From assembly GCF_038593265.1 (NCBI RefSeq), contig NZ_CP151979.1:558001-622000 (forward strand): a DNA stretch of 64,000 bases, in the 5' to 3' direction. The notes under the pieces were generated by a model. That model made no database searches. It had not been told where the DNA came from and saw only the letters and a program-made list of their open reading frames with translations. This stretch comes from Ureibacillus sp. FSL W7-1570 (GTDB lineage: Bacteria; Bacillota; Bacilli; Bacillales_A; Planococcaceae). The position numbers and the translations under genes were made by a program. Of this stretch, positions 1-9,956 are shown piece by piece (positions within the stretch are counted from its first letter, which is position 1; each line of letters begins with the position of its first letter).

Positions 1-20
1 TTCAACAATTGAATATTCCA

Positions 21-170
21 TACGGTGCTAATGAAAATTAGCTTAATAGGGAAACTAGTGAAAATCTAGTGCGGTCCCGCCACTGTGAAGAGGAGCTCAA
101 AATCAAATGCCACTGTGAAAATGGGAAGGCGATTTTGGAGCGATGAATCTAAGCCAGGAGACCTGCCGTA
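21..170 (+). promoter_or_regulatory. Cobalamin (B12) riboswitch aptamer
   Basis: The segment carries the cobalamin-aptamer landmarks in order: AATAGGGAA, a GTGAAAATC segment, the B12-box-like GCGGTCCCGCCACTGTGA, a second CCACTG, GGGAAGGC, and AAGCCAGGAGACCTGCC. The ends TACGG (21-25) and CCGTA (166-170) can pair as the closing helix. It lies upstream of cbiM and so should sense adenosylcobalamin and switch off the cobalt-uptake/B12 operon. The promoter is outside the window or in the first 20 bases. Confidence 0.96.
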
Positions 171-183
171 TGGAGTGGATGGT

Positions 184-285
184 AGTGTCCTACGAGGATA
201 GGTACACGAATAGGCATCATACTAGCATTATGCGTATCGTTATGCCTTATTGTGGGACACTGCTAATTTAGCAGTGTTTTTTTAT
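184..285 (+). terminator. Riboswitch expression platform: terminator with candidate antiterminator
   Basis: A hairpin with arms at 257-266 and 268-277 (ACACTGCTAA and its complement) followed by a T-run is a clear intrinsic terminator 30 bases before cbiM. The segment AGTGTCC at 184-190 is complementary to GGACACT at 255-261, which overlaps the 5' arm of the terminator. That gives a mutually exclusive antiterminator, as expected for a transcriptional off-switch. The hairpin is seen directly; the switching is inferred. Confidence 0.85.
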
Positions 286-314
286 TATTCATATATTTTT
301 TTAGGAGGGTTTTT

Positions 315-1064
315 ATGAACATTTCGTTTAAAAAGCCAATTTATTTTTTAGCATTATTGTTGTTGGTTCCTAAGCCTGCCTTTGCTATGCACATCATGGA
401 AGGTTTTTTGCCGGCAGAATGGGCTGTCTTTTGGTGGCTCGTAACATTACCTTTTCTAATAATAGGGTTAAAGAATATAAGCAATCTTATAAAGGTTCAT
501 TCTGAGACAAAATTATTGCTGGGTTTATCCGGAGCATTCGCATTCGTTTTATCCGCTTTAAAAATTCCTTCCGTTACAGGGAGTTGTTCTCATCCTACCG
601 GGGTGGGTTTAGGAACGATTTTATTTGGACCTTTTGTAATGAGTGTTCTAGGTAGTATTGTTTTGCTGTTTCAATCATTGCTATTGGCGCATGGGGGGTT
701 AACGACGCTTGGTGCCAATGCATTTTCTATGGCTGTTGCCGGTCCTTTTATTGCATATGGAGTATTTAAGGGGGCGCAAAAGATCGGTCTAACGTTTACA
801 TTTGCAGTCTTTTTGGCTGCCTCATTAGCTGATTTAGGCACTTACGTTATTACATCTATTCAACTTGCACTTGCTTTTCCCTCTGAAGTGGGTGGTATAT
901 TTGCTTCATTTGTCAAATTCGCTAGCGTCTTTGCAATTACTCAAATTCCTTTAGCGATTGTAGAAGGGTTGCTTTCAGTCATGGTGATGAATTTCTTGGT
1001 GAAATATAACGTAAATGAATTAAAGTTGCTTCAAGTGTTAAACAAAACTCAGGAGGCGAAATAG
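315..1064 (+). CDS. cbiM: Cobalt ECF transporter substrate-binding subunit CbiM
   Basis: Membrane S-component of the CbiMNQO energy-coupling-factor cobalt transporter. A cleavable signal peptide (about residues 1-24, ending PAFA) precedes MHIMEGFLP, the conserved mature N-terminus of CbiM whose amino group and second-position His help bind Co2+. A conserved SCSHPTGVG segment and several hydrophobic helices follow. The ATG has a good GGAGGG Shine-Dalgarno site. It abuts cbiN and is first in the riboswitch-controlled operon, which fits cobalt rather than nickel as substrate. Confidence 0.96.
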   Translation: MNISFKKPIYFLALLLLVPKPAFAMHIMEGFLPAEWAVFWWLVTLPFLIIGLKNISNLIKVHSETKLLLGLSGAFAFVLSALKIPSVTGSCSHPTGVGLGTILFGPFVMSVLGSIVLLFQSLLLAHGGLTTLGANAFSMAVAGPFIAYGVFKGAQKIGLTFTFAVFLAASLADLGTYVITSIQLALAFPSEVGGIFASFVKFASVFAITQIPLAIVEGLLSVMVMNFLVKYNVNELKLLQVLNKTQEAK

Positions 1065-1358
1065 ATGTTAAAAAATAACGCATTTATCTTATTTATTACG
1101 ATAGCTTTGATTTGCATTCCGCTGATTTTCAATGGAAATGCAGAATACGGCGGTGCAGACGGGGAAGCGGAAGAATTGATCACAGAGCTGAACGAATCCT
1201 ATAAACCTTGGTTTTCTAGTATATGGGAACCTCCTAGTGGTGAAATCGAAAGTTTATTATTCGTCTTGCAAGGAGCTGCCGGTGCTGGGTTTATCGGTTA
1301 TTTTATAGGATATATGAGAGGCCGGAATAGGGGCGGAAATGCTGAGATACCGAAATGA
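1065..1358 (+). CDS. cbiN: Cobalt transporter auxiliary subunit CbiN
   Basis: A 97-residue protein with two membrane segments (about 5-25 and 64-84) flanking an extracytoplasmic loop that contains GADGEAEELI and KPWF, typical of CbiN. CbiN assists metal loading of CbiM. The start directly follows the cbiM stop, with an AGGAGGCG ribosome site inside the end of cbiM, and the 3' end overlaps cbiQ by 4 bases, so the four transporter genes are translationally coupled. Confidence 0.94.
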   Translation: MLKNNAFILFITIALICIPLIFNGNAEYGGADGEAEELITELNESYKPWFSSIWEPPSGEIESLLFVLQGAAGAGFIGYFIGYMRGRNRGGNAEIPK

Positions 1359-2137
1359 GAATGCTGGAATTTTACGCTTATCATTCACCATTAAGAAACA
1401 TACATCCGATTGAAAAAATAGTATTTGCATTGATTCCTTTAATACTTAATATCCTGTTTCAAAATATATACACGTCTTTATTCATATTTTTCATCATGGT
1501 TGTGATTACCATAATTTTTGGCAAAATTCCTGTTCGTATATATTGGAAGTTATTGTTAATTCCTGTCGCTTTTTTATTATCAAGTATACTGGTTATTTTA
1601 CTTAGCTTTACCGAAAGCCCTTTAGAAGGAGCAATTTTTCAATCCATCATTGGTCCCGTTGTTATTTCAATCATGAAGGAAAGTATTGAAAAGGCCTTGA
1701 CTTTATTTTCTGTTTCCTTATCGAGTATCAGTTGCTTGTACTTCTTAATCTTAACGACAACCATTCAGGATGTTCTGTTTGGTTTACAGTGCTTGAAAGT
1801 TCCGCAGGTTTTGTTGGATTTAATCGCATTAATCTATCGATTTATATTTTTATTTCTGGATTCAAGCAGGACAATATTTCTTGCACAAAAAGCAAGGTTG
1901 GGACATGGTTCATTTATCAAAACGATCAAGTCGATTGGACTTATTATTAGCGCTTTATTTGTTAAGGTATTCCATGAAATGAAAGATTTAAACAACGCAG
2001 TCAATGCAAGAAGTTTAAATGGTTATATGGCTGTTATTGCAAGAACAATTCCATTTTCAAGAAGCCGTTGGATATTCATTATGTTAATCAGTATATTAAT
2101 TATCGCTTTTAATTTCACCGTTGGGAGAGCTGGTTGA
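1355..2137 (+). CDS. cbiQ: Cobalt ECF transporter transmembrane subunit CbiQ
   Basis: 260-residue T-component of the ECF transporter, linking CbiM to the ATPase. It is strongly hydrophobic, with membrane segments around 25-75, 110-165 and 235-255. Two Ala-Arg-containing coupling-helix motifs (KARLGHG near 180 and NARSLNG near 220) match the ECF-T family. Starts in the ATGA overlap with cbiN and ends one base before cbiO. Confidence 0.94.
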   Translation: MRMLEFYAYHSPLRNIHPIEKIVFALIPLILNILFQNIYTSLFIFFIMVVITIIFGKIPVRIYWKLLLIPVAFLLSSILVILLSFTESPLEGAIFQSIIGPVVISIMKESIEKALTLFSVSLSSISCLYFLILTTTIQDVLFGLQCLKVPQVLLDLIALIYRFIFLFLDSSRTIFLAQKARLGHGSFIKTIKSIGLIISALFVKVFHEMKDLNNAVNARSLNGYMAVIARTIPFSRSRWIFIMLISILIIAFNFTVGRAG

Positions 2138-2992
2138 ATGAGTACTACTATTTTCGAACTGAGCGAAGTGTACTACCGTTATGAAGATGGGACTGAGGCT
2201 TTAAAAAATATCAATCTACGAATTGAACGAGGGAAAAAAATTGCTCTTTTAGGCAGCAATGGTGCAGGAAAGTCCACATTATTATTGCATTTAAATGGGT
2301 TGTTAAAACCAACATCCGGCACAATTTGCATCGATGGACAACCATTAACCTATTCGAGGAAAGAGTTGATCAATTTAAGACGTCGGGTAGGAATCGTTTT
2401 TCAAAATCCTGAAACCCAGTTGTTTAATGGGACGGTTCGAGATGACATATGTTATGGACCATATAATTTAAAGTTGCCGGAACGGGAACGAAAGACGTTA
2501 ATTGAGAAAGCAATTATTCTGACAGACGTAGGTGAGTTGTTAGATAAACCGATTCATTTTTTAAGCGGTGGACAAAAAAAGCGGGTTTCCATCGCAGGTG
2601 TGCTTGCTATGGATCCTGAAGTCATCCTTTTTGATGAACCAACTGCATCTTTGGATATTTATTACACAAAGAAAATAAGGAAACTATTAGATGAACTTCA
2701 TCGTGATGGGAGAACGCTTATTCTTTCTACTCACGATATTGATTTTGCCTATGAATGGGCTGACGAAGCAATTGTGATGCATCAAAGTGAAGTGTTATTT
2801 CAAGGTAATTTCTCTCAACTGTTTGAAGAACACAAAGATATTATTACTAAAGCAAATCTGGAAACATCAATAATATTCGAAATAGCGCAAATATTGAAAA
2901 ATGGAGGAGTGAATTTACATACAATTGATTACCGTTCAAAAGAACAATTATTGGAAATTCTTAAAGATTATTTATTGAAGGTAACAATATAA
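2138..2992 (+). CDS. cbiO: Cobalt ECF transporter ATPase CbiO
   Basis: ABC ATPase powering cobalt uptake. Walker A GSNGAGKST (about 39-47), Q-loop VFQNPETQLF, signature LSGGQKKR, Walker B VILFDEPTASLD and switch His STHDIDF are all present. The QNPETQLFNG-type Q-loop is characteristic of ECF ATPases. A single ATPase gene is present, so the transporter probably uses a CbiO homodimer. It follows cbiQ without a gap and precedes the corrin-ring genes. Confidence 0.95.
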   Translation: MSTTIFELSEVYYRYEDGTEALKNINLRIERGKKIALLGSNGAGKSTLLLHLNGLLKPTSGTICIDGQPLTYSRKELINLRRRVGIVFQNPETQLFNGTVRDDICYGPYNLKLPERERKTLIEKAIILTDVGELLDKPIHFLSGGQKKRVSIAGVLAMDPEVILFDEPTASLDIYYTKKIRKLLDELHRDGRTLILSTHDIDFAYEWADEAIVMHQSEVLFQGNFSQLFEEHKDIITKANLETSIIFEIAQILKNGGVNLHTIDYRSKEQLLEILKDYLLKVTI

Positions 2993-3006
2993 ATGGGGTG
3001 ATGTCT

Positions 3007-4596
3007 TTGAGAGGAAAGCTATACATTGTCGGTTTTGGTCCAGGGGACGCTAATCACATTACATTTCGGGCAGTGGAAGCGATAAAAGCAAGTGATTATA
3101 TCATTGGATACAAAACTTATGTGGAATTAATAAAAAATTTATTAAACGTCAAACAAAAAATTATAAGTACTGGGATGACGGAAGAAGTTTCACGTGCACA
3201 GGCTGCGGTAAAACTTGCGGAAGAAGGGCACCAGGTAGCGGTCATTTCTAGTGGAGATTCCGGTGTATATGGCATGGCCGGTCTCATTTATGAAGTACTC
3301 GTTGAACAAGGTTGGCATAAAGAGTCAGGGGTTGAAGTGGAAGTCATTCCTGGAATTTCTGCCATCAATTCTTGTAGTTCCCTACTCGGTGCCCCGATTA
3401 TGCATGATTCATGCACAATCAGCTTAAGTGATCATTTAACACCATGGACAATTATCGAAAAAAGGCTTGAAGCAGCGGCAGCAGCTGATTTTGTGATTGC
3501 TCTATACAATCCGAAAAGCGGAAGAAGAACAAAACAAATCGTGGAAGCAAGACGGATATTACTAAAATATCGGTCACCGAATACACCGGTTGGACTTGTA
3601 AAAAGTGCTTATCGCGAAAGACAATCGATTATGATTACGACGTTGGATAATATGCTGGAACACGAGATTGGTATGCTCACAACAGTGATTATTGGAAACA
3701 CCTCCACATTTGTATATGATGACTTAATGATTACGCCGAGGGGGTATCAACGAAAATATACGCTTGATCGCGAGGTACAACCATTGAAACCTCATGAACG
3801 ATTGAAAAAAGAAGCAGAACCTTGGTCTTTGGAAAATTTGGAATCGAAGAAAAGAGAGTCAAAAAAAACCCCTTTTCAACTAGCATGCGAAGCAATTGCA
3901 ATGCTGGACCGAAAGCCAAATTTCGTTGTTGAAAAAACAGACTATAAACCAGTTTTTGAGTTTGCCATAAGTCCTGGGGTGGCAAATAAACGATTCACCC
4001 CTGAGCAATTTAAGCTATTGGCTGAAGTTGTTGGTCATGAGGGAAGGATGGACTATTCAAGGGATCATCAGTTGCGGATAAGTATTCCAACTAATCATCC
4101 AGAACAAATTGTAGAACAATTATCAAATGTTGGTTTGCTGGTGATGCCTGTAGGAGATGTCATTACGGTGAAGGCTTGTGATTTTTGTGATGGTGAAAAA
4201 AAGGATTCGATACCGTACGCTGAAAAGCTGCAACAGAGATTTGGAGGAAAAGCTGTGCCGAAAGAATTAAAAATCGGCATTAATGGATGTGGGATGGCAT
4301 GTTACAACGCCGTTATGGAAGATATCGGAATCGTATATCGAAAAGGAAAATTTGATGTGTTTTTAGGTGCAAAACCGGTAGGACGCACCGCACATCCGGG
4401 TCAATTGATTGAAGAGGGGTTGGAAGCTGAAAAATTAGTCGAATTAATCGAAAAACTGATTGTTGAATATAAAGAAAATGCTCATCCAAATGAACGATTA
4501 TTTAAATATTTTAAACGGAAAAAAGTGCTGGCAGGGTACAAATATCAAGATAATGAGCCAAAGCTCAATTTGCAGCCGATCCCTTGTGCAGATTAG
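3007..4596 (+). CDS. cbiH60: CbiH60: precorrin-3B C17-methyltransferase with C-terminal Fe-S domain
   Basis: The N-terminal ~245 residues form a tetrapyrrole methylase (VGFGPGDANHITFRA, SSGDSGVYGMAG, VEVIPGISAINSCSSLLGAP), the cobalt-factor III C17-methylase/ring-contraction enzyme CbiH. The C-terminal part (about 320-525) is a nitrite/sulfite-reductase-like half domain with cysteines in ACDFCDG and NGCGMACYNA that can hold a 4Fe-4S cluster. The same fusion is known as CbiH60 in Bacillus megaterium. A TTG at 3007 has the best-spaced GGGGTGAT ribosome site; GTG 2998 and ATG 3001 lie within or too near it. Start choice is uncertain by three codons. Confidence 0.93.
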   Translation: MRGKLYIVGFGPGDANHITFRAVEAIKASDYIIGYKTYVELIKNLLNVKQKIISTGMTEEVSRAQAAVKLAEEGHQVAVISSGDSGVYGMAGLIYEVLVEQGWHKESGVEVEVIPGISAINSCSSLLGAPIMHDSCTISLSDHLTPWTIIEKRLEAAAAADFVIALYNPKSGRRTKQIVEARRILLKYRSPNTPVGLVKSAYRERQSIMITTLDNMLEHEIGMLTTVIIGNTSTFVYDDLMITPRGYQRKYTLDREVQPLKPHERLKKEAEPWSLENLESKKRESKKTPFQLACEAIAMLDRKPNFVVEKTDYKPVFEFAISPGVANKRFTPEQFKLLAEVVGHEGRMDYSRDHQLRISIPTNHPEQIVEQLSNVGLLVMPVGDVITVKACDFCDGEKKDSIPYAEKLQQRFGGKAVPKELKIGINGCGMACYNAVMEDIGIVYRKGKFDVFLGAKPVGRTAHPGQLIEEGLEAEKLVELIEKLIVEYKENAHPNERLFKYFKRKKVLAGYKYQDNEPKLNLQPIPCAD

Positions 4597-4605
4597 GAGG
4601 ATAAC

Positions 4606-5538
4606 ATGACGAAAGCTATTTTATTTGTAGGACATGGAAGTAAGCTTGAAGCAGGGAATGAAGAAGTAAGAGAATTTGTAAAGCAAACAAGAGAATTAAT
4701 TGATTCAAGTCTACTAGTAGAAACATGTTTTTTAGAATTTGCTGAACCAACGATTTCTCAAGGTATTAAGATTTGCATCGAAAAAGGTGCCAGTGAAATC
4801 TATGTAATGCCGATCATCTTGCTCCATGCAGGACATTCTAAAATTCATATTCCCGCAGAAATTGTAGAGGCGCAAGAAAAATATCCCCATGTGAAATTTA
4901 CTTATGGTGAAGTTGTGGGAATTCATGAAGATATTTTTCAAATTTTACTGGAACGTCTACAAGAAATCGGTTTTGATACCCAGGCAAAACATGAAGATAC
5001 AGCCATTTTATTAATTGCCCGGGGAGGAAGCGATGAATATGCCAATGGTGATTTTTTCAAGATTACAAGACTGCTATGGGAGAAGTTAAATGTTCAAGTA
5101 GTGGAAGGAGCTTTTATGGGAGTGACAGAACCATTGGTTGAAGAAGGGATTGAACGATGTATAAAGCTTGGTGCTAAAAAAATCATCATGCTTCCATATT
5201 TTCTATTTACGGGCATATTAATGGAGCGGATGAAATCCTATTGTGAACGCTTCAAAGAACAATATCCCGAAATAAACATTGAAATTGCCCATTATTTTGG
5301 ATACCATCCCCGATTAAAATCTGTCATTATTGAACGAATGGTACAAGCATTATCCGGGCATTCGAACGGTGATAAAGATATACAAAATGTTCAAAAGTTA
5401 ATGGAAAAGGGGCTCATTTCCCACCATCACCATCACCATGAGCATGAACATGAACATCACCATGGTCATAAACATCATCATCATGATTACAAAGGTTGTA
5501 ACGTCCAACTTGATGAAAAAATGGAAGTGAAACCATGA
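4606..5538 (+). CDS. cbiX: Sirohydrochlorin cobaltochelatase CbiX, long form with His-rich tail
   Basis: Inserts Co2+ into sirohydrochlorin (factor II), the entry step of the anaerobic B12 route. Two CbiX/SirB-like halves are visible, one starting LFVGHGSKLEAGNEEV and one starting AILLIARGGSDEYANGD, the usual double-domain CbiX-L arrangement. The C-terminus (about 270-300) is extremely histidine-rich with alternating Glu and Gly, plausibly a cobalt store. Unlike B. megaterium CbiX as I recall it, no MxCxxC iron-sulfur motif follows; the tail has a single Cys. Overlaps cbiJ by 4 bases. Confidence 0.94.
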   Translation: MTKAILFVGHGSKLEAGNEEVREFVKQTRELIDSSLLVETCFLEFAEPTISQGIKICIEKGASEIYVMPIILLHAGHSKIHIPAEIVEAQEKYPHVKFTYGEVVGIHEDIFQILLERLQEIGFDTQAKHEDTAILLIARGGSDEYANGDFFKITRLLWEKLNVQVVEGAFMGVTEPLVEEGIERCIKLGAKKIIMLPYFLFTGILMERMKSYCERFKEQYPEINIEIAHYFGYHPRLKSVIIERMVQALSGHSNGDKDIQNVQKLMEKGLISHHHHHHEHEHEHHHGHKHHHHDYKGCNVQLDEKMEVKP

Positions 5539-6311
5539 TTTTATTTCTTGCTGGGACAAGTGATGCACGTGAATTGGCTGTTTTGTTAAAAAAGGAAGGC
5601 TTCCCCCTAATGGCTACCGTAGTAACAGAATCTGCAGCCAAAAGTCTTGTTGATAAAGGCATAGAAGTAAAAGTTGGTAGATTAAATTATGAAAAAATGT
5701 ACGAATTTTCAAGGGAAATCGGGGTGACAATGATTGTAGATGCCAGTCATCCCTTTGCCGAAGAAGCACATAAAACGGCAAAATGGGTTGCCGAACAATT
5801 AAATATCCCCTATATCCGCTATGAGAGGGAAAAATTGCAGCTTGAACAGGATTTTATCAAATTTGTTTCATCCTATGAAGAGGCAGCGGAACTTGCAGCA
5901 AAGAAAAAAGGAGTTGTCATGCTCACAACAGGCAGTAAAACGCTGGAAATCTTCGCAAATAAATTATTGCCGCTGAATGATGTTCGCGTGATTTGCAGAA
6001 TGCTTCCCCGAATCGATAATATGCAAAAATGCGAGCAGCTCGGCTTCCCCCAAAAAAATATAGTGGCAATGCAAGGCCCTTTTTCAAAAGAGTTGAATAT
6101 TGCCTTATTTAAGCATTTCGGTGTGACACTCATGATTACAAAAGAAAGCGGCAAAGTTGGTGCGGTCGATGAAAAAATAGAAGCTGCAAAGGAACTTGGG
6201 ATTGAAACGATTGTCATTAAAAGGCCAATTATACAATTTGGTCATGTATTTAGTGAAATGGAGGAAATTGTAAATTGGATAAAAAATCAAAGAAATGAGG
6301 GTGCATTATGA
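5535..6311 (+). CDS. cbiJ: Cobalt-precorrin-6A reductase CbiJ
   Basis: 258-residue NAD(P)H-dependent reductase of the corrin macrocycle. The N-terminal ILFLAGTSDARELA nucleotide-binding motif, DASHPFAEEAHKTA, YIRYERE and MITKESGKVGAVDEKI are hallmark CobK/CbiJ segments. The length is typical. ATG overlaps the cbiX stop and the gene itself overlaps cbiC by 4 bases, consistent with translational coupling inside the operon. Confidence 0.94.
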   Translation: MILFLAGTSDARELAVLLKKEGFPLMATVVTESAAKSLVDKGIEVKVGRLNYEKMYEFSREIGVTMIVDASHPFAEEAHKTAKWVAEQLNIPYIRYEREKLQLEQDFIKFVSSYEEAAELAAKKKGVVMLTTGSKTLEIFANKLLPLNDVRVICRMLPRIDNMQKCEQLGFPQKNIVAMQGPFSKELNIALFKHFGVTLMITKESGKVGAVDEKIEAAKELGIETIVIKRPIIQFGHVFSEMEEIVNWIKNQRNEGAL

Positions 6312-6946
6312 ATTTTAAACCGATTACGGTAGATCCGGATAAGATTTATGATTATAGTTTTGCCATTATCGAAGAAGAAATGGGAGAACATCACTTTTCA
6401 GACATGGAATGGCAAGTTGTTCGCCGAATCATCCATGCTTCGGCTGACTTTGAATTAGGAAGAAGTGTTGTATTTTCACATGGTGCTGTTGAAGCGGGCG
6501 TTAAAGCAATCCGGGAAGGAAAACATGTAATTGCCGATGTCCAAATGATTGTCAGCGGCTCAGGACGGAAACGATTCCAAAAATATGGCGGAGATCTGCA
6601 TTGTTATATCAGTGATGAAGATGTGTCACAAGAAGCGAAAGAAGAGGGAGTTACTCGGGCTATTATGTCAATGAGAAAAGCCGCTCGTGAACATGAAGGA
6701 GGTATATATGTAATAGGCAATGCACCTACTGCATTGTTGGAATTAATTCGTCTTGTTAAGGAAGGCATTGCAAAACCTGACTTAATCATCGGGATGCCTG
6801 TTGGCTTTGTTTCAGCAGCTGAGTCGAAGGAGGAGCTGTTGAAACTCGAAGGGATTCCATATATTACGAATATCGGCCGTAAAGGCGGCAGCACTGTAAC
6901 CGTAGCTGCTTTAAATGCTATTTCAATATTAGCTGATCAGGTGTAA
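6308..6946 (+). CDS. cbiC: Cobalt-precorrin-8 methylmutase CbiC
   Basis: Moves the C11 methyl group to C12 to give cobyrinic acid. RRIIHASADFE holds the catalytic His at residue 43, the same position as in characterised CobH/CbiC enzymes. GNAPTALLEL and GMPVGFVSAAESKE are also family-typical. Length 212 is normal. A GAGG ribosome site lies in the end of cbiJ. Confidence 0.95.
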   Translation: MNFKPITVDPDKIYDYSFAIIEEEMGEHHFSDMEWQVVRRIIHASADFELGRSVVFSHGAVEAGVKAIREGKHVIADVQMIVSGSGRKRFQKYGGDLHCYISDEDVSQEAKEEGVTRAIMSMRKAAREHEGGIYVIGNAPTALLELIRLVKEGIAKPDLIIGMPVGFVSAAESKEELLKLEGIPYITNIGRKGGSTVTVAALNAISILADQV

Positions 6947-6951
6947 GGGAA

Positions 6952-8061
6952 ATGCAGAAAACAAAGAGAAAGAGTACATCTGAACTACGGGAAGGTTATA
7001 CAACGGGTTCTTGTGCAACAGCTTGTGCAAAAGCGGCACTAATTGCTTTAATCACAAAACAAGTACAAAAGAGGGTAATGATACATCTGCCAATTGGAAA
7101 AGATGTTGAATTTCTAATAGAAGATTGCAACATGGGAGACTTTGAAGTGACGTGTTCAACAATTAAAGACGGCGGGGACGATCCTGATGCAACCCATGGC
7201 GCTATTATTCAAGCAACAGTTTCTTGGAGAGAGGACAGGGAAATTTTTATCGATGGCGGCAAAGGAGTAGGCAGGGTCACAAAACCCGGATTGCCGATTA
7301 AAGTGGGACTTGCAGCCATTAATCCCGTTCCACGGAAAATGATTCAAACGGAAATTGAAAACGTATTAAAACATTTTGAGATTGAAAAAGGGGTAAATGT
7401 TATCATTTCTGTTCCCGATGGTGAAGAAATTGCCAAAAAAACATTAAATAGCCGTCTCGGAATCATTGGAGGAATTTCAATATTGGGAACAAGGGGAACG
7501 GTTGTTCCTTTTTCTAATGCTGCTTATATGGCAAGTATTGTACAAGCTATATCAGTGGCCAAAGCATCCGGTTGTGAGCATCTTGTTTTTACAACAGGTG
7601 GACGAAGCGAAAAATTTGCTATGAGCATGTTTTCCGATCTTCCTGAAGTTGCTTTTATTGAAATGGGCGATTTTGTGGGTTTTGCAATGAAACATTGCAA
7701 AAAAATCGGCATTCCAAAAGTTTCTTTGGTTGGAATGATGGGAAAATTTTCAAAACTTGCCCGAGGTTCGATGATGCTCCACTCAAAAGGTTCTCAAGTA
7801 AGTTTTGAATTTCTTGCTTCCATTGCTAAAGAATGTGGAGCTGCAAATGAAAGCATCGTAAAAATTCTTCAAGCGAACACAGCGAATGAAGTTGGGGAAA
7901 TCATGAGAGAACTAGGATGCAAGACCTTTTTTGACAAAATATCGGAACATTGCTGTAAAGAAGTAATTAAACATGTGGAAGGCGGATTGATTGTTTCGAC
8001 TGCGATTTATTCAATGAATGGAGAATTATTAGGAAAGGCGGAAAATATTGATGCCTATTAA
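6952..8061 (+). CDS. cbiD: Cobalt-precorrin-5B C1-methyltransferase CbiD
   Basis: 369-residue S-adenosylmethionine-dependent methylase specific to the anaerobic pathway. The N-terminal [18 protein letters not shown], the [11 protein letters not shown] segment, and [12 protein letters not shown] plus [16 protein letters not shown] are characteristic of CbiD. The presence of cbiD, cbiG and cbiX together fixes the route as oxygen-independent with early cobalt insertion. The 3' end overlaps cbiET by about 11 bases. Confidence 0.96.
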   Translation: MQKTKRKSTSELREGYTTGSCATACAKAALIALITKQVQKRVMIHLPIGKDVEFLIEDCNMGDFEVTCSTIKDGGDDPDATHGAIIQATVSWREDREIFIDGGKGVGRVTKPGLPIKVGLAAINPVPRKMIQTEIENVLKHFEIEKGVNVIISVPDGEEIAKKTLNSRLGIIGGISILGTRGTVVPFSNAAYMASIVQAISVAKASGCEHLVFTTGGRSEKFAMSMFSDLPEVAFIEMGDFVGFAMKHCKKIGIPKVSLVGMMGKFSKLARGSMMLHSKGSQVSFEFLASIAKECGAANESIVKILQANTANEVGEIMRELGCKTFFDKISEHCCKEVIKHVEGGLIVSTAIYSMNGELLGKAENIDAY

Positions 8062-9259
8062 ATTGATTGGAATTGGAGACAACGGTGTACATGGACTTCA
8101 TCCCCAATTAATTGAGTGGATTGAAAATGCGGAAGTTCTTGTTGGAGGAGAAAGACTCTTATCATTTTTCCCAAATTTTAAAGGTGAAAAAATCGTATTA
8201 AAAACCAAAATAATGAGGATAGTTGAACAACTTGGAAAAAGGAATCAGAACATTGTGATTCTAGCTTCCGGAGATCCCTTGTTTTATGGCATAGGCGGAC
8301 TTTTATCAAAAAAAATCCCGGTTGAAATCTATCCCTATATCAGTTCAATACAACTTGCAGCGGCAAAATTTGGAATCAGTTGGCAAGATGCCTATTTTGT
8401 CAGCATACATGGACGCCCAATAAAAGGTCTTGCTCAAAAAATCGATGGAAAAAAGAAAGTGTTTATATTAACAGATGAAAATAATTCCCCAAATACTCTA
8501 GCAAAATATTTGCTAGAGTTTGGTATGACTGAGTATGAAGCTTATATTGCTGAAAACTTGCAAGGGGAAGAGGAGCGTTGCAGAAAAATGACGTTGGAAG
8601 AAATGGAGAAATCCAGTTTCTCTCCATTAAATGTTGTGATTTTAGTTCAAACTCAAGAAGCAAAAAAATGGCCGCTTGGCATTGAAGATGAAGAGTTTTA
8701 TCAACGAAAGCCGGAAAAAGGATTAATAACGAAAAAGGAAGTTCGTGTATTATCCGTTAGCGCTTTGAATTTAAACCCACAAAGCGTTGTGTGGGATATC
8801 GGGACATGCACCGGTTCTGTCGCGATTGAAGCTGGGAAAATTGCAAAAGAAGGAAAGATATATGCCATTGAAAAAAATGAAGAAGACATCGCAAACTGTC
8901 TCCGTAATCAAAAAAAATTTCGGGTGGATTTCACGGTAGTACACGGAAAAGCGCCGGGAGGCCTTGATGAGTTTCCCGATCCGGATGCCATTTTCATTGG
9001 TGGTACAGGCGGCAACATGGAGGAATTATTAACTGTATGTTGTCAAAGGTTGAAAAATGATGGACGCATCGTGTTAAATCTAGCAACAATCGAAAACTTA
9101 TATGAATCAATCAAGATATTAAACAGATTAGGATTCCATACAGAAGTTACCCAAGTACAAATCGCAAGAAGTAAACCGATTTTATCATTGACCCGGTTAG
9201 CTCCATTAAATCCCGTGTTTATTGTAAGTGCAAAACGAAAGGAAGATGGAAATGAATAA
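8051..9259 (+). CDS. cbiET: CbiET fusion: cobalt-precorrin-7 C5-methyltransferase / C15 methylase-decarboxylase
   Basis: Two enzymes in one chain, equivalent to aerobic CobL. The N-terminal ~200 residues form the CbiE methylase ([30 protein letters not shown]). The C-terminal ~190 form CbiT with the SAM motif [15 protein letters not shown] and [14 protein letters not shown] prefer ATG 8051 with the GGAAAGGCGG site; an in-frame TTG lies one codon upstream. Codons run into the cbiL start at the 3' end. Confidence 0.94.
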   Translation: MPIKLIGIGDNGVHGLHPQLIEWIENAEVLVGGERLLSFFPNFKGEKIVLKTKIMRIVEQLGKRNQNIVILASGDPLFYGIGGLLSKKIPVEIYPYISSIQLAAAKFGISWQDAYFVSIHGRPIKGLAQKIDGKKKVFILTDENNSPNTLAKYLLEFGMTEYEAYIAENLQGEEERCRKMTLEEMEKSSFSPLNVVILVQTQEAKKWPLGIEDEEFYQRKPEKGLITKKEVRVLSVSALNLNPQSVVWDIGTCTGSVAIEAGKIAKEGKIYAIEKNEEDIANCLRNQKKFRVDFTVVHGKAPGGLDEFPDPDAIFIGGTGGNMEELLTVCCQRLKNDGRIVLNLATIENLYESIKILNRLGFHTEVTQVQIARSKPILSLTRLAPLNPVFIVSAKRKEDGNE

Positions 9260-9956
9260 AGGGACTCTATACGGAATAGGTGTTGGACCTGGAGATCCTG
9301 AATTAATTACTTTAAAAGCTTTTCGCACACTTCAAGAATGTCCAGTCATTGCTTATCCAAAAAAAATGCGAGGTTCAAAAAGTTATGCATACAAAATTGC
9401 AGAAGTTTTTATACGGCCTGAAGAAAAGGAAATGTTGGGCCTAATATTTCCAATGACGAAAGATGAAGAAGTATTAAAAAGGGAATGGAATAAAGCCGTT
9501 GATGAAATCTATGGGAAAATTGCCAATGGAAAAGATGTGGCGTTTGTTACGGAAGGGGATCCGCTATTATATAGCACTTTTATTCATTTAATGAAGTTAA
9601 TGAGCGAAAAATATCCAGATGTCAAAATTCAAGCAGTTCCTGGCATTTCCTCTATTAACGGTGCAGCTTCCTGTCTAAACATTCCTCTGGCTGATGGTGA
9701 TGAACAAGTCGCGATTATACCTGCAAATGATGATGTCGATAAAATGAGAAAAGCGATTGAAACCCATGATGCTGTTGTATTTCTTAAAGTTGCAAAGGTC
9801 ATAGATTTGATGCTGGAAATTCTTCGGGATTTGGGCTTGGAAAACAAAGCGCACGTAGTGACAAAAGTAACATCTGAAGAAGAAATAATCTGGAGCATCG
9901 ATGAATTGGACGGTGCGGATTTAAATTATTTAACGTTAATGGTGGTGCGAAAATGA
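9252..9956 (+). CDS. cbiL: Cobalt-factor II C20-methyltransferase CbiL
   Basis: Tetrapyrrole methylase acting after cobalt insertion. Seen motifs: [43 protein letters not shown] and [24 protein letters not shown], matching CobI/CbiL. ATG 9252 has an AAAGGAAG ribosome site six bases upstream; an in-frame GTG at 9228 has none. Overlaps the cbiET stop by 8 bases and cbiF by 4. Confidence 0.94.
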   Translation: MNKGTLYGIGVGPGDPELITLKAFRTLQECPVIAYPKKMRGSKSYAYKIAEVFIRPEEKEMLGLIFPMTKDEEVLKREWNKAVDEIYGKIANGKDVAFVTEGDPLLYSTFIHLMKLMSEKYPDVKIQAVPGISSINGAASCLNIPLADGDEQVAIIPANDDVDKMRKAIETHDAVVFLKVAKVIDLMLEILRDLGLENKAHVVTKVTSEEEIIWSIDELDGADLNYLTLMVVRK

